This document shows, piece by piece, positions 52,830 through 61,219 of a stretch of DNA of 64,000 bases. Under the pieces are notes generated by a model, which saw nothing but the letters and a program-made list of their open reading frames with translations, was not told the DNA's origin and ran no database searches. Where the stretch lies: the NCBI GenBank assembly GCA_015058955.1, contig SVBJ01000007.1, forward strand, positions 1 through 64,000, written 5' to 3'. The translations under genes were made by a program, and so were the position numbers. The first letter of the stretch is position 1, and each line of letters opens with the position of its first letter. The stretch is from Erysipelotrichaceae bacterium (GTDB lineage Bacteria; Bacillota_I; Bacilli_A; Erysipelotrichales; Erysipelotrichaceae).

Positions 52830-53654
52830 ATGAAGATTGTACAGGTTATCAATAACAATACCGTCATTTCACAGGATTTTCAGGGAAAGGAAATCGTCGT
52901 TTTCGGTAAAGGCATAGGCTTTAACAGTAAAAAAGGGGAAACCGTTGATGAAAGCAGGATTGAAAAAGTCTTTACTCTGTCAAAGGACATCGAATCAGAA
53001 GAGTTCTTTCAGTTGATGGATGAGATCCCGTATGATGTAGTGGCCTTTGGTCTGAAAGCTTACGAATACATTCTGACCTGTACCAGCAAGACTGTGAATA
53101 AACGCATTCTCATTCCGCTTACCGACCACATTTATACTACTCTGGAAAGACGGAAGAAAAACATAAGATTTGAAAACGAACTTTATTGGAATATCCGTTA
53201 CATATATGCTGATGAATATCACACCGCCGTTGACATTGTTGACATGATGAGCAGTGATTTCAACATTGAAATCGATCCTAAGGAAGCTGCTTTCATAGCC
53301 CTGCACATTGTCAATGCCGAGATGGACATTGATCTCAAGGACACCTACAAGGCTACTGACATCATCGACATCAGCATCAAGACTGTTGAGGAGATGTTCA
53401 ATGTCACTCTGAAAGAAGACATCAATCTTGCCAGATTCATGACCCATCTGCAGTTCTTCGCCAAACGCATGATCCGGGATGTGGTTACAGAAGAAGACAA
53501 TGATGACATCAATAAGTTCATTAATCTGAAATATGCCAATGAATACAGATGCGCTGAGGAAATTGCGCGGCGTATCAAGGCTAAATACAACTATTCAGTT
53601 GACCGTAATGAACTGACTTATCTTACAATCCATATAGCCAGGTTATTCAGATAA
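52830..53654 (+). CDS. licT: LicT/BglG-type transcriptional antiterminator
   Basis: A 274-residue RNA-binding antiterminator. Residues about 1-55 are the co-antiterminator domain (MKIVQVINNNTVISQDFQGKEIVVFGKGIGF), followed by two PTS regulation domains with conserved His residues (DEYHTAVDI about residue 130, FIALHIVNAEM about 150, FMTHLQFFAKRM about 210 and LTIHIARLF at the end). Phosphorylation of these by the PTS sets activity. It controls its own RNA target upstream and the PTS and glucosidase genes downstream. Confidence 0.93.
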   Translation: MKIVQVINNNTVISQDFQGKEIVVFGKGIGFNSKKGETVDESRIEKVFTLSKDIESEEFFQLMDEIPYDVVAFGLKAYEYILTCTSKTVNKRILIPLTDHIYTTLERRKKNIRFENELYWNIRYIYADEYHTAVDIVDMMSSDFNIEIDPKEAAFIALHIVNAEMDIDLKDTYKATDIIDISIKTVEEMFNVTLKEDINLARFMTHLQFFAKRMIRDVVTEEDNDDINKFINLKYANEYRCAEEIARRIKAKYNYSVDRNELTYLTIHIARLFR

Positions 53655-53685
53655 CAGGCTATTAGAATAAATGAAAGGAGAAAAT

Positions 53686-55029
53686 ATGGATTACAAAACA
53701 ACCGCTGCCAAAATCGTTGAATTAGTAGGCGGCAAAGAAAACATTACTGCTCATACACATTGTATGACCCGTCTGCGTCTTGGTTTAACTGACAAATCAA
53801 AAGCTAATGAAGAAGCACTGAAGAAACTTGAAGGTATTCAGGGAGTAGTCTACAAGGGTGGACAGTATCAGATCGTCATCGGACCGGATGTAGAACAGCT
53901 CTACAATGAACTGGCCGTACTGGTGCCTAATGCTGAAGCTCAGAAAGTTGTTGAAGAAAACCTCGATGAGCAGAAGGAAAGCATCTGGAACAGAGTTCTC
54001 TCATACATTTCCGGTTCCGTAACACCAGCTCTGCCAGTGCTGATTGGCTCAGGCATGATATCAGCCATTCTGGCATTATGTTCCAACGTATTCAAGGTTG
54101 ACACTGCCGGCATGACTTATCAGCTGTTCAACACTCTGGCCAATGCGGCTTACACATATCTGCCGGTACTGGTTGCCTTTGCAGCTGCCAGAAGATTAAA
54201 GACCAACGAATATGTTGCAGCTTTCATCATCTTGGCCTTATGTACTGGTGCCATTTCAGGCGTTGCTGATCTCAAGATCTTCGGACTGCCTTTAACAACA
54301 GTTAAGTACACTTCCAACATCGTTCCGGCATTACTGATGGTTCCGGTAATGGCTTTAATTGACAGATACATCGTCAAGTATTCACCTAAGTCAATCGTTT
54401 CCATCATCCGTCCTACCATCCTGTCAGTTGTCATGTTCCCGCTGACTCTGCTGGTATTAGGCCCTATCGGAACCTGGATCGGTTCTGCTCTGGCTAACTT
54501 CTGCGTACGGATCACCAGCCTGGGCGGTGTTTCAATGGTAATCTTAAGTGCTCTGCACCCATTACTGGTAATGGTTGGCATGCACACTGTCATTACTCCG
54601 CTTATCGTCAACGAAATCACTACATACGGTTCATCATTACTGTTCTCCAAGGCCTTAGCCGGCAACCTGGCTATCGCAGGTGCTGCTCTGGCAGTTGGTG
54701 TCAAGGCAAAGAAAGCCGAAAACAAGAGCGCCGGCCTTTCAACAGGCGTCACCGCTTTACTGTCAGTTACTGAACCAGCTTTATACGGTGTTCTGATCCG
54801 CTTAAAGAAACCTTTGATCGGAGCTTTGATCGGTGCAGCCATCACTGGTCTGTTCATCGGTATCTTTGATATCCGTGCTTATGCCACAGCATCATGCTCA
54901 TTCCTGACTCTGCCTATCTTCATGGCACCGGACAGCATGACAAACTTCTACATGGCAGTTGCCGCCGCCATCATTGCTACAGTCTTGGGCTTCCTGGCAA
55001 CCTGGCTCATCGGATTTGACGAGGACTAA
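53686..55029 (+). CDS. bglP: Beta-glucoside-type PTS EIIBC component
   Basis: A 447-residue PTS permease with a fused EIIB and EIIC. EIIB (about residues 1-85) has the phospho-Cys in ITAHTHCMTRLRLGL. EIIC (about 100-447) has about ten membrane helices and conserved SVTEPALYGVLIRLKKPLIG (about 365-384). No EIIA domain follows, so EIIA must come from another gene. The ATG at 53686 follows AAAGGAGAAAAT, and the upstream ATG at 53671 precedes that site. Confidence 0.92.
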   Translation: MDYKTTAAKIVELVGGKENITAHTHCMTRLRLGLTDKSKANEEALKKLEGIQGVVYKGGQYQIVIGPDVEQLYNELAVLVPNAEAQKVVEENLDEQKESIWNRVLSYISGSVTPALPVLIGSGMISAILALCSNVFKVDTAGMTYQLFNTLANAAYTYLPVLVAFAAARRLKTNEYVAAFIILALCTGAISGVADLKIFGLPLTTVKYTSNIVPALLMVPVMALIDRYIVKYSPKSIVSIIRPTILSVVMFPLTLLVLGPIGTWIGSALANFCVRITSLGGVSMVILSALHPLLVMVGMHTVITPLIVNEITTYGSSLLFSKALAGNLAIAGAALAVGVKAKKAENKSAGLSTGVTALLSVTEPALYGVLIRLKKPLIGALIGAAITGLFIGIFDIRAYATASCSFLTLPIFMAPDSMTNFYMAVAAAIIATVLGFLATWLIGFDED

Positions 55030-55046
55030 TTAAAAGTAATCTGTTT

Positions 55047-55071
55047 AAGGTGGACTAAGGTCCGCCTTTTT
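55047..55071 (+). terminator. Hairpin between PTS and glucosidase genes
   Basis: AAGGTGGAC (55047-55055), loop TAAG, GTCCGCCTT (55060-55068) and T-run. As it lies within the operon it may be an attenuator that lowers glucosidase expression. Confidence 0.7.
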
Positions 55072-55092
55072 CGCTGAAAAAGGAGACAAAAA

Positions 55093-56508
55093 ATGCAGAC
55101 AAAGAGAATTAATGATTTCCCTGAAAACTTCCTGTGGGGCAGCTCTTCCGCCTCATTCCAGATCGAAGGTGCAGCTTATGAGGATGGCAAGGGATTATCG
55201 GTAATGGATGTCCGCAAAATCAAACCGGAAATATGCGACTATTCCGTTGCCTCTGACCATTATCATCGCTATAAGGAAGACGTTGCTCTGATGAAGGAAT
55301 GCGGACTTAAGGCTTACCGTTTTTCCATTGCCTGGACCAGGATATTTCCAAATGGAAACGGTGAAGTCAACCAGAAAGGTGTGGACTTCTACAATGATCT
55401 GATAGATGAGCTGGTCAGAAATGACATCACACCGATCGTAACGATCTATCACTTTGATTATCCTCAGGGCTTGATCGAGCAGTATGGCGGCTGGATCAGC
55501 CGTAAGAGCATCGATGACTATGTCAGCTATGCTGAATTCCTGTTCAGAACCTATGGTGACCGCGTCAAATACTGGCTGACTATCAATGAACAGGATCACA
55601 TCGTCCACATGCCATTCAGACTGGGGCTGACTGATGATGACCGCAAGTATAAGGAAAAACTGGGTTATCTGGCTAACCACCACATGTGTGTGGCTGCAGC
55701 CAAAGCCATTGAAAAGTGCCATGAGATCGTGGAAGGCGGAAAAATCGGACCGGCTACCTGCTTTGAAATGATGTATCCGACAACCAACTCTCCGGCTGAT
55801 TCACTGGCAACCATGGATGCCATGGAGATTAGAAACTATTATCTTCTCGACCTTAACTGCAAGGGCGAATATAACGGCACCTTCAGAAGATATCTGGAGG
55901 ACAGAGATATGTTCCCGGCAGTTGAAGAAGGGGACATGGAATGCATGAAGAATAACAGACCGGATTTCCTGGCATTTAACTACTACTATTCCCAGTCAAT
56001 CAGTGCCTTCCCGCTGGATGATGAACACCAGATCGGTGACATCGAATTCAAGCTGCTTCCAAGTAAGGAAGCCGGCATTTATCAGGTTGTCAAAAATGAG
56101 AACCTCAAGGCTACTCTGTGGGGCTGGGAAATTGATGAAACCGGCCTTCAGCTGACTGCCAGACTTCTCTGGGAAAGATACAGATTGCCACTGCTGATAA
56201 CTGAATGCGGTTTCGGCAATAAGGAAGAATGGCCGGAAGAAGGCATTCTGGAAGATGATGACAGAATAGACTATCTCAGCAGACACATGCATGCTGTTAA
56301 AGAAGCCATGAATCTGGGCGTGGAATTCATCGGATTCTGCACCTGGTCATTCATTGACCTTATTTCAGGCCATTCAGGCTTCTCCAAGAGATATGGTTTT
56401 GTCTTTGTCAACCGTGGCGAACACGATCTCAGAGACATGACCAGAAGAAAGAAAAAGAGTTTCTACTGGTATAAGAAACTGATTGAAGAAAACGGCAGAA
56501 ATCTTTAG
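55093..56508 (+). CDS. bglA: 6-phospho-beta-glucosidase (GH1)
   Basis: A 471-residue GH1 barrel. It opens NFPENFLWGSSSASFQIEGAAYEDGKG (about residues 7-33). The acid/base Glu sits in TINEQD (about 163-168), where the usual NEP reads NEQ. The nucleophile Glu is in LLITECGFGNKEEWPE (about 361-376), where ITENG reads ITECG. Both catalytic Glu are present. Cytoplasmic hydrolysis of phosphorylated beta-glucosides imported by the upstream PTS is the natural role. Good AAAGGAGACAAAA site. Confidence 0.92.
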   Translation: MQTKRINDFPENFLWGSSSASFQIEGAAYEDGKGLSVMDVRKIKPEICDYSVASDHYHRYKEDVALMKECGLKAYRFSIAWTRIFPNGNGEVNQKGVDFYNDLIDELVRNDITPIVTIYHFDYPQGLIEQYGGWISRKSIDDYVSYAEFLFRTYGDRVKYWLTINEQDHIVHMPFRLGLTDDDRKYKEKLGYLANHHMCVAAAKAIEKCHEIVEGGKIGPATCFEMMYPTTNSPADSLATMDAMEIRNYYLLDLNCKGEYNGTFRRYLEDRDMFPAVEEGDMECMKNNRPDFLAFNYYYSQSISAFPLDDEHQIGDIEFKLLPSKEAGIYQVVKNENLKATLWGWEIDETGLQLTARLLWERYRLPLLITECGFGNKEEWPEEGILEDDDRIDYLSRHMHAVKEAMNLGVEFIGFCTWSFIDLISGHSGFSKRYGFVFVNRGEHDLRDMTRRKKKSFYWYKKLIEENGRNL

Positions 56509-56515
56509 AAAATGA

Positions 56516-56545
56516 CTCCTTCACTGACAGTGAGGGAGTTTTTTT
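56516..56545 (+). terminator. Intrinsic terminator of the PTS operon
   Basis: A hairpin with ACTCC..CAC and GTGAGGGAGT arms ending in a run of seven T residues. Confidence 0.75.
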
Positions 56546-56559
56546 GTGTATAATGAAAT
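56544..56559 (+). promoter_or_regulatory. Promoter of the PPi-phosphofructokinase gene
   Basis: TTGTGTATAATGAAAT with TATAAT at 56549-56554, identical over 16 bases to the element before the cell-wall-binding protein gene. It overlaps the end of the preceding terminator. Confidence 0.5.
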
Positions 56560-56592
56560 TAAGAAAAAAGCATTACAGATAAGGAGATAAAA

Positions 56593-57804
56593 ATGGGAAA
56601 TTGTTTAGTTGCACAATCCGGCGGACCAACCTCCGTCATTAACGCTACCGTAGCCGGTATCGTTGAATCCAACCGTCTCAATCCGATATATGATCATGTC
56701 TATGGCGGCCTTAACGGCATTGAAGGCATTCTGGCCGGACGCATTGTTGATCTGACCCGTCTGACCGATTATCAGATCCGTGTTCTGAAGCAGACCTGCG
56801 CCAGTGCCCTGGGCAGCTGCCGCTATAAACTCAAAAGAGAAAACACTGAAGATTTCAGAAAACTGTTTTTGATCCTGGACAAGCTGAATGTCGATACTAT
56901 GTTCTACGTCGGTGGCAATGATTCCATGGATACCGTAGCAGCTCTCAGCCAGTATGCTGAGGAAAACGGAATCACCGGTCATCGCTTTGTCGGCTGTCCA
57001 AAGACTGTAGACAATGACCTGGTGATCATTGACCATACTCCTGGTTTCGGCAGTGCCGCCAAGTTCATGAACGTCGTTGCCAAGACCACCTGGCTTGACT
57101 ACAATGTCTATACCCGTCAGGAAGTATTCATTCTGGAAACCATGGGCAGGGATGCCGGATGGCTGGCTGCCTCTACCGTGCTTTCCGGTGTGGTAGATCT
57201 GCTTGTCTTACCGGAAGTCCCTTTTGACAAGGAAAGGTTCTTTGAACTGGTCAGGGAAAAACTGTCTGCCAAGAACAAGTGCTACATCGTCATTTCCGAA
57301 GGAGCCAGATTCGCTGACGGTACCTATGTGGCCGCAGCTGAAGCCAAAAATGACGGATTCGGTCACGCAATACTGGGTGGAGCCGGTGTTGCTTTGAAGA
57401 ACATGCTGCTGGAAGAAGGTGTATGCGAAAGAGCCAAGGTTCAGGACATGAGTACCCTGCAGAGATGCAACATCAGCTGTCAGTCCAGAACGGATGTGGA
57501 AGAATCCTTCAAACTGGGCATGAGCGCGCACATGCGCTCCATGGATCCTGCCTTTACAGGAAAGATGGTTGCCCTCAAGAGAATTGAAGGCAGGCCATAT
57601 GATCCGGTATTCTTTGCGGTAAATGCCTCTCAGGTTGCCAACTATGTCAAGCGTGTTCCGAAAGAATGGATCCTGCCTGACTATCAGGGCATGACCAAAG
57701 AATTCCATGACTATGTTCAGCCGCTGATTCTGGGTGAACCGGAACTGATCATGGACAACGGCATTCCTGCCCAGATGCCTCCGTTCTACATGAAAAGAGG
57801 GTAA
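56593..57804 (+). CDS. pfp: PPi-dependent 6-phosphofructokinase
   Basis: A 403-residue phosphofructokinase converting fructose-6-phosphate to fructose-1,6-bisphosphate. The N-terminal QSGGPTSVINATVAG (about residues 8-22), GGNDSMDT (about 104-111) with Asp in place of the ATP-type Gly, and PKTVDND (about 133-139) with the Lys of PPi-type enzymes indicate PPi as phosphoryl donor. ETMGRDAGWLAA (about 181-192) is conserved. The reaction is reversible and saves ATP. A pyrophosphatase elsewhere in the window would compete for PPi. AAGGAGATAAAA ribosome site. Confidence 0.93.
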   Translation: MGNCLVAQSGGPTSVINATVAGIVESNRLNPIYDHVYGGLNGIEGILAGRIVDLTRLTDYQIRVLKQTCASALGSCRYKLKRENTEDFRKLFLILDKLNVDTMFYVGGNDSMDTVAALSQYAEENGITGHRFVGCPKTVDNDLVIIDHTPGFGSAAKFMNVVAKTTWLDYNVYTRQEVFILETMGRDAGWLAASTVLSGVVDLLVLPEVPFDKERFFELVREKLSAKNKCYIVISEGARFADGTYVAAAEAKNDGFGHAILGGAGVALKNMLLEEGVCERAKVQDMSTLQRCNISCQSRTDVEESFKLGMSAHMRSMDPAFTGKMVALKRIEGRPYDPVFFAVNASQVANYVKRVPKEWILPDYQGMTKEFHDYVQPLILGEPELIMDNGIPAQMPPFYMKRG

Positions 57805-57822
57805 ACGATAATCAATAAAATG

Positions 57823-57846
57823 AAGACGGTGTCACCACCGTCTTTT
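57823..57846. terminator. Bidirectional intrinsic terminator
   Basis: AAGACGGTG (57823-57831), loop TCAC, CACCGTCTT (57836-57844) plus T-run, between convergent genes. Confidence 0.9.
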
Positions 57847-59312
57847 TACTGTATTATTGTGATCCTGCCTTCAACCTGAGCATCGGTATTGTTGGCTGAG
57901 GAGAGCAGCTCCTCAAAGATGCTGAAGTCATTGGTGATGACCATGCGGGCTTTCTTGTGCTCTTCCACTTCCTTAATATCTACATCGAAGAATTCGGTGA
58001 AGTTGAGATAATGGAAGCTCTGAACGGCTATCTTGATCCACTGGTCATATTCAATTTCCTTCCCGTTAAGTGAGCATTCATCCAGTGAGTCCGTCAGGTA
58101 GTTGTAGACTACCTTCATGCCGGCTGACAGCTGGTAGAACTCCGATTCACCCTTGGTAAGGATGCTTTGTTTCAGGTAATGATAGCACATGTGCCTGAAC
58201 TGCTTGCCGTTGACTTCCAGCATGTAGACCCGGTTCTGGAAAGGCACAACTTCCAGCAGGTCCTGGTAACGTACAATCGGTCCCAGCACTTTCTTTCTGA
58301 TCGATCCGGAACCGTAGAACATGACGTCAAAGCTGGAATCGACCTGCAGCAGATCAGCAAACAGGTTGCCCAGTTCAGTTTCCTGCGCACGGGAAGGGTG
58401 GGTCAGTTCTCTCTTGAACACCGTCAGCAGTCGGCCGTACTTGCGGTCTGTCTGCTGCTTATAGCTCTGCAGCACTTCCTCCAGCACAGGGTCAACCGGA
58501 CAGGTCTTTGAGGTGATTGGGACGACTTCCCAGCTGTAATCAGTCATCCTGTGTTCATCGGTATCGATGTTTATTTCAAAGCGGCCGATCTGATCAGTTC
58601 CGACCCCGACCTGAACAATCGGAACGCCGTTGATGACCTTTGGCTTTTTTAACAGGGTATGGGAATGACCGCCGATGATCATGTCCACGCGCCATTCCGG
58701 ATTCAGGATCTTAGCCAGCTCGATGTCGTTTTCATAGCCGATGTGAGTCAGCAGAATGGTCAGGTCGGTTCTGGTAGTCTTATAGTTATCGATGATGACA
58801 CCGACCTGCTTGGCAGCATCCCAGACATCGACAAAGGTGCCGATGATGGCTTCCCCTCGGGTCGAGGCCAGCACTTCTTCGGTGATGATGCCGATGAACA
58901 TGACGTTCAGCCCGTTGACATTCAGGGTTACATAAGGAGTAAAAAGCCTGGTGTGGTTGGTCTTGATGTACATGTTGGCATTGACGATCGGGAACTTGGC
59001 ACACTTTTCCAGAAACAAAAGGTGGGTCAGACCGTAGTCAACCTCATGGTTGCCTAATGTGACAACATCGGGGTTGAGGAAGTTCATCAGATCAATCGTG
59101 GAAAAGCCGCGGTATTCGCTGTCAATGACCGACCCGCGGAACATGTCGCCGGCAATGGCGTATATTACATTGGGATTTTCTTCTCGCTGCTGCTTGATGT
59201 AACCCGATAACAGGGATACACCGCCGACTTCGCTGCCGTCTCTGGCTTCAGCCAGAAAGTCACCGTGCATGTCATTGGAATGCAGAAGCACCAGTTTTTC
59301 GGTATTATTCAT
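57846..59312 (-). CDS. 5'-nucleotidase/UshA-like metallophosphoesterase without signal peptide
   Basis: A 488-residue protein with an N-terminal calcineurin-like metallophosphoesterase domain and a C-terminal 5'-nucleotidase domain. Metal motifs are LLHSNDMHGD (about residues 8-17), IAGDMFRGSV (about 50-59), TLGNHEVDYG (about 85-94), and GGHSHT (about 205-210). UshA-like enzymes are usually exported, but no signal peptide is seen here from ATG 59312 (behind AAGGAGAACAATC), so it may act in the cytoplasm on nucleotides or another phosphoester. The longer frame to 59408 adds a hydrophobic start but lacks a ribosome site. Confidence 0.85.
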   Translation of the reverse strand: MNNTEKLVLLHSNDMHGDFLAEARDGSEVGGVSLLSGYIKQQREENPNVIYAIAGDMFRGSVIDSEYRGFSTIDLMNFLNPDVVTLGNHEVDYGLTHLLFLEKCAKFPIVNANMYIKTNHTRLFTPYVTLNVNGLNVMFIGIITEEVLASTRGEAIIGTFVDVWDAAKQVGVIIDNYKTTRTDLTILLTHIGYENDIELAKILNPEWRVDMIIGGHSHTLLKKPKVINGVPIVQVGVGTDQIGRFEINIDTDEHRMTDYSWEVVPITSKTCPVDPVLEEVLQSYKQQTDRKYGRLLTVFKRELTHPSRAQETELGNLFADLLQVDSSFDVMFYGSGSIRKKVLGPIVRYQDLLEVVPFQNRVYMLEVNGKQFRHMCYHYLKQSILTKGESEFYQLSAGMKVVYNYLTDSLDECSLNGKEIEYDQWIKIAVQSFHYLNFTEFFDVDIKEVEEHKKARMVITNDFSIFEELLSSANNTDAQVEGRITIIQ

Positions 59313-59419
59313 GATTGTTCTCCTTGATGTCAAGATATTAATAATATAACATAAAATAAGCGTTTGCGATATATGGAGGCAGTGAGAAAAAGTTAACAAG
59401 TTAATCAACAGTCTTGATA

Positions 59420-59448
59420 TTGAACAGGCGTTACAAGTAAAATATAAG
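59420..59448 (+). promoter_or_regulatory. Promoter of the ABC exporter operon
   Basis: TTGAAC (59420-59425), 17-bp spacer, TATAAG (59443-59448). Confidence 0.55.
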
Positions 59449-59479
59449 ATGTATTTGATTTTGGAAAGGGGGAATAGCT

Positions 59480-61219
59480 TTGTTCAGACTAGTCAGAAAA
59501 TATACCAAACAGTTTACTGTGGCAGCCTTACTGGCACCTTGTCTGGTAATAATGGAGGTCATCCTTGAACAGTCTATTCCAAAAGTAATGACTGAAATAA
59601 TCGACAGGGGAATCAATGGTCCCAACGGATCGGATCTTGTCCTGATTTCGGCTTTGGGAAAGAAAATGGTCATCCTGTCCGTTGCCGCAATGATAGTAGG
59701 CGCCGCTTCCGGCATACTGTCAGCCTTCGCTTCCAGCGGATTCATTCACAACATCAGAGAAGCCATGTACAGAAAAACTCAGAAGTTCAGCTTCAAGAAC
59801 ATGGATAAGTTTGAGGTTCCTTCTCTGGTGACCCGTATGACCAAGGACATGAGAGAATTCCGCATGGCATATCTTTCAATCGTAAGAATGCTGGTAAGAT
59901 CACCGATGCAGCTGATAACGGCTACCTTCATGGTCTTCAGCATCAACAGCGATCTGGGAAAGGTTTTCCTGGTAGCTTTGCCGGTCTTGGGAATTGGCCT
60001 GTATCTGATTTCGCATTACGCTCATCCGCGCTTCAGAGTACTGATGAGAAAATTCGATAAGATGAATGGAGCACTGGAAGAGAACTTTGTTGCCATCAGA
60101 GTAGTGAAGACCTTCGTCAGGGAACAGTTCGAGAAAATCAAGTTTGACCGTACCTCGCAGGATGTTCTCAAGCAACAGAGATTTGCGGAATCACTGGTTC
60201 TGCTTAACTCACCGCTGTTTAACCTGGTAATGTATGCCTGCATGATCGCTGTTGCCTGGTTTGGGGGCAATCACATTATTGCCGGAAACATGACTACCGG
60301 TGAATTCATGAGCTTTTTATCTTATCTGAGATCCATTCTGTTCGGATTGATGATGCTGTCAATGGCTCTGATGCAGATCATCTTTGCTCAGGCAGCAGTT
60401 GACAGAGCCAATGAGATCCTGGATGAGCCTATCGATATTACTGATGACGGCAATGATCCTGATCTGGTTCCGGAAGACGGCTCGGTTGTCTTCAGCAATG
60501 TCAGCTTCAAATATACTGAAGAAGCCCGCAAGAATGCTCTTACCGATATTGATCTGACGATCAGATCCGGTGAGACCGTCGGCATCATCGGTTCGACCGG
60601 TTCCGGCAAGACCACGCTGGTTCAGTTACTGCCGAGACTCTATGATGTCACGGAAGGTGAGGTTCTGGTTGGCGGACATGACGTCAGGGAATACAAGCTG
60701 GAAAATCTCAGAAAAGATGTAGCCATGGTTCTGCAGAAGAACGTTCTGTTCTCCGGAACCATTGAAGAAAACCTGAAATGGGGCAACCTCAATGCCACGC
60801 ACGAAGAAGTGGAAGAGGCAGCCAGATGTGCCCAGGCCCACGATTTCATATCTTCCTTCCCGAAGGGATATCAGACTGAACTGGGACAGGGCGGTGTCAA
60901 CGTTTCCGGCGGCCAGAAGCAGAGATTGTGCATTGCCAGAGCCCTGCTCAAGAAACCTAAGATCATCATCCTTGATGACTCCACCAGTGCGGTAGATACC
61001 GACACTGACAAGAGAATAAGAAAAGCACTGAAGGAAAGACTGGCTGGCATGACGACCATCATCATTGCTCAGCGTGTCGCTTCCGTCATGGATGCCGACA
61101 AGATCATCGTCATGAAGGACGGCATGATCCAGAACATCGGCACTCATGAACAGCTGCTTAAGACCAATGAAGAATACCATGACTTATATGTCACACAAAT
61201 GCAGGGGGTGAGTGAATAA
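59480..61219 (+). CDS. ABC exporter half-transporter A (TMD-NBD)
   Basis: A 579-residue half-transporter: six membrane helices over about residues 15-310, then an NBD with Walker A GSTGSGKTTLVQ (about 374-385), signature VSGGQKQRL and Walker B IIILDDSTSAVDT, where the Glu after the Walker B Asp is Asp. That substitution marks a site that hydrolyses poorly, as in heterodimeric exporters like BmrCD, LmrCD and TM287/288. The start is TTG (59480) after GGAAAGGGGG. It overlaps the next gene by one base (TAATG). Confidence 0.92.
   Translation: MFRLVRKYTKQFTVAALLAPCLVIMEVILEQSIPKVMTEIIDRGINGPNGSDLVLISALGKKMVILSVAAMIVGAASGILSAFASSGFIHNIREAMYRKTQKFSFKNMDKFEVPSLVTRMTKDMREFRMAYLSIVRMLVRSPMQLITATFMVFSINSDLGKVFLVALPVLGIGLYLISHYAHPRFRVLMRKFDKMNGALEENFVAIRVVKTFVREQFEKIKFDRTSQDVLKQQRFAESLVLLNSPLFNLVMYACMIAVAWFGGNHIIAGNMTTGEFMSFLSYLRSILFGLMMLSMALMQIIFAQAAVDRANEILDEPIDITDDGNDPDLVPEDGSVVFSNVSFKYTEEARKNALTDIDLTIRSGETVGIIGSTGSGKTTLVQLLPRLYDVTEGEVLVGGHDVREYKLENLRKDVAMVLQKNVLFSGTIEENLKWGNLNATHEEVEEAARCAQAHDFISSFPKGYQTELGQGGVNVSGGQKQRLCIARALLKKPKIIILDDSTSAVDTDTDKRIRKALKERLAGMTTIIIAQRVASVMDADKIIVMKDGMIQNIGTHEQLLKTNEEYHDLYVTQMQGVSE

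Noticed and set aside
59340-59400. CcpA-like site GCAAACGCTTAT in the nucleotidase/exporter intergenic region
   Set aside because: It matches only part of the consensus, with several mismatches, and could be chance.
57846-59408. Signal-peptide-like N-terminus from the longer nucleotidase frame
   Set aside because: The upstream start has no ribosome site and lies in the promoter region, whereas ATG 59312 follows AAGGAG.
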